NCBI GenBank assembly: GCA_021805305.1
Contig: JAJZFO010000038.1
Span: 1 to 14,044 of the forward strand
Direction: 5' to 3'
Length of the DNA: 14,044 bases
From: Actinomycetes bacterium
Lineage (GTDB): Bacteria; Actinomycetota; Acidimicrobiia; Acidimicrobiales; RAAP-2
The notes below the pieces were generated by a model. That model was not told the DNA's origin and made no database searches. It saw only the letters and a list, made by a program, of their open reading frames with translations. The position numbers and the translations under genes were made by a program. Positions within the stretch are counted from its first letter, which is position 1; the number at the start of each line of letters is the position of its first letter. Shown here piece after piece: positions 13,295 through 14,044 of the stretch.

Positions 13295-14044
13295 GCGTCG
13301 GTCGCGCGGCGCATCGGAGCCAACCACCGTCGCCCCCGCGCGCACGCCGCGCCAGGTCGCCAAACGGTGTGCGGCGAGATGGCCCGACGCGACCGCAGCG
13401 GGCAAGGCGCAGCCCTCGTCGCTCTCGTGACGGCAATTGCGAAATCGGCAGTGCAACGTGAGTTCGTCAATGTCGTCGAATACCTGGTCGAGACTGTGCT
13501 GGTCCGCGACGACCTCGGGCAACCGGATTCCCGGGATGTCCAGGAGCACGCCACCCGACGAGAGGCGATAGAGCTTGCGCGTGGTGGTCGCGTGGCGTCC
13601 CTCACCCCCGCGGCTGACGGTCCGCGTCAATTCCTCGGTGCCTTCGAGGGCATTGAGCAGAGACGTCTTACCGACGCCGGAGGCGCCCAACATGACGGCC
13701 GTCACACCGGCGGGAAGTCGGGCGCGCACCGCGTCGATGCCGGCGCCGGTGAGCGAACTCGTGAGAAGGACGCTCACCTCGGGCACCTGCTCCGCCACCA
13801 CGGCGCAGAACGCGTCGGCGTCGCCCGGGGCGTCGACGTCGTCCAGCTTGGTCACGACGACCACCGGCGTCGCCCCCGAATCGAGAGCCATCATCGAGAG
13901 TCGCTCGAGCAGTCGCTCGTTGAGATCCAGGTTCACCGCGATGACGATGAGCACCACGTCCACGTTGGCCGCCATCACCTGGGGCTCCTTACCGTACGGG
14001 TGGGGCCGACGCAGTTCGCTGCGGCGCGCCATGACGTCCACGAC
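13262..14044 (-). CDS. rsgA: Ribosome small-subunit-dependent GTPase RsgA (partial, N-terminus outside window)
   Basis: Circularly permuted GTPase that binds the maturing 30S subunit and releases late assembly factors. The visible order is the RsgA hallmark G4-G5-G1-G2-G3: VVVTKLD (G4, with T in place of N), TSSLTGAGID (G5), GASGVGKTSLLNAL (G1 P-loop), HATTT (G2) and DIPGIR (G3). A zinc site follows with C-x4-C-x-H-x5-C (CRFRNC, RH, GC), the same spacing as in E. coli YjeQ. The OB-fold start lies beyond the right edge, so the frame runs off the window. The C-terminal 20 residues are arginine-rich and formed partly by the 27-bp repeat. The TAG is at 13264-13262. Confidence 0.93.
   Translation of the reverse strand, partial: VVDVMARRSELRRPHPYGKEPQVMAANVDVVLIVIAVNLDLNERLLERLSMMALDSGATPVVVVTKLDDVDAPGDADAFCAVVAEQVPEVSVLLTSSLTGAGIDAVRARLPAGVTAVMLGASGVGKTSLLNALEGTEELTRTVSRGGEGRHATTTRKLYRLSSGGVLLDIPGIRLPEVVADQHSLDQVFDDIDELTLHCRFRNCRHESDEGCALPAAVASGHLAAHRLATWRGVRAGATVVGSDAPRDRRRARDAPRADQ

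Overview
The window is about 14 kb of GC-rich, densely coded bacterial chromosome. The codon use, a DUF3054 protein, an F420-type PPOX oxidoreductase, and many start codons placed 6-7 bases after a TANNNT -10 box (leaderless transcripts) all suggest Actinomycetota. An Acidimicrobiia-like lineage is my best guess, but nothing here proves the class. There is no rRNA, CRISPR, plasmid or phage gene.

Left part (1-5570): a possible partial gene end, then a type II NADH dehydrogenase and an MFS permease on the minus strand. A compact divergent promoter region (2807-2882) separates these from a two-gene ABC exporter (ATPase plus ABC-2 permease) on the plus strand. A small two-helix membrane protein (minus) meets the permease tail to tail, and a DCC/DUF393 thiol-disulfide protein (plus) starts close to it. 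Convergent neighbours twice overlap by only 4 bases, sharing their stop codons.

Middle part (5566-8541, minus strand): an apparent sulfur-stress operon. A CsoR/CstR-family repressor with the CstR-like pattern (two cysteines, the copper-ligand histidine missing) lies next to a perfect inverted repeat (ATACCC-N4-GGGTAT) that overlaps its own -10 box. It is followed by a coenzyme A-disulfide reductase/rhodanese fusion, a 53-residue cysteine-rich protein, and a SAM-dependent methyltransferase coupled to it by a GTGA overlap. The likely theme is sensing and handling of persulfide or sulfane sulfur.

Right part (8682-14044): an unrecognised polytopic membrane protein with an internal duplication; DUF3054; a stretch of almost 600 bases without a convincing gene that holds a repeated motif resembling the end of an IS21-type element and a hairpin; then a divergent MarR regulator / PPOX oxidoreductase / muconolactone-isomerase-like cassette of visibly lower third-position GC. 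The cassette lies against the 3' end of a CAU-anticodon tRNA whose terminus runs into a triple 10-bp tandem repeat. This layout suggests an acquired segment at a tRNA. Beyond the tRNA are a sugar-1-phosphate nucleotidyltransferase with a well-formed leaderless promoter and, convergent to it, the 3' part of the ribosome-assembly GTPase rsgA, whose last codons carry one copy of a 27-bp direct repeat.
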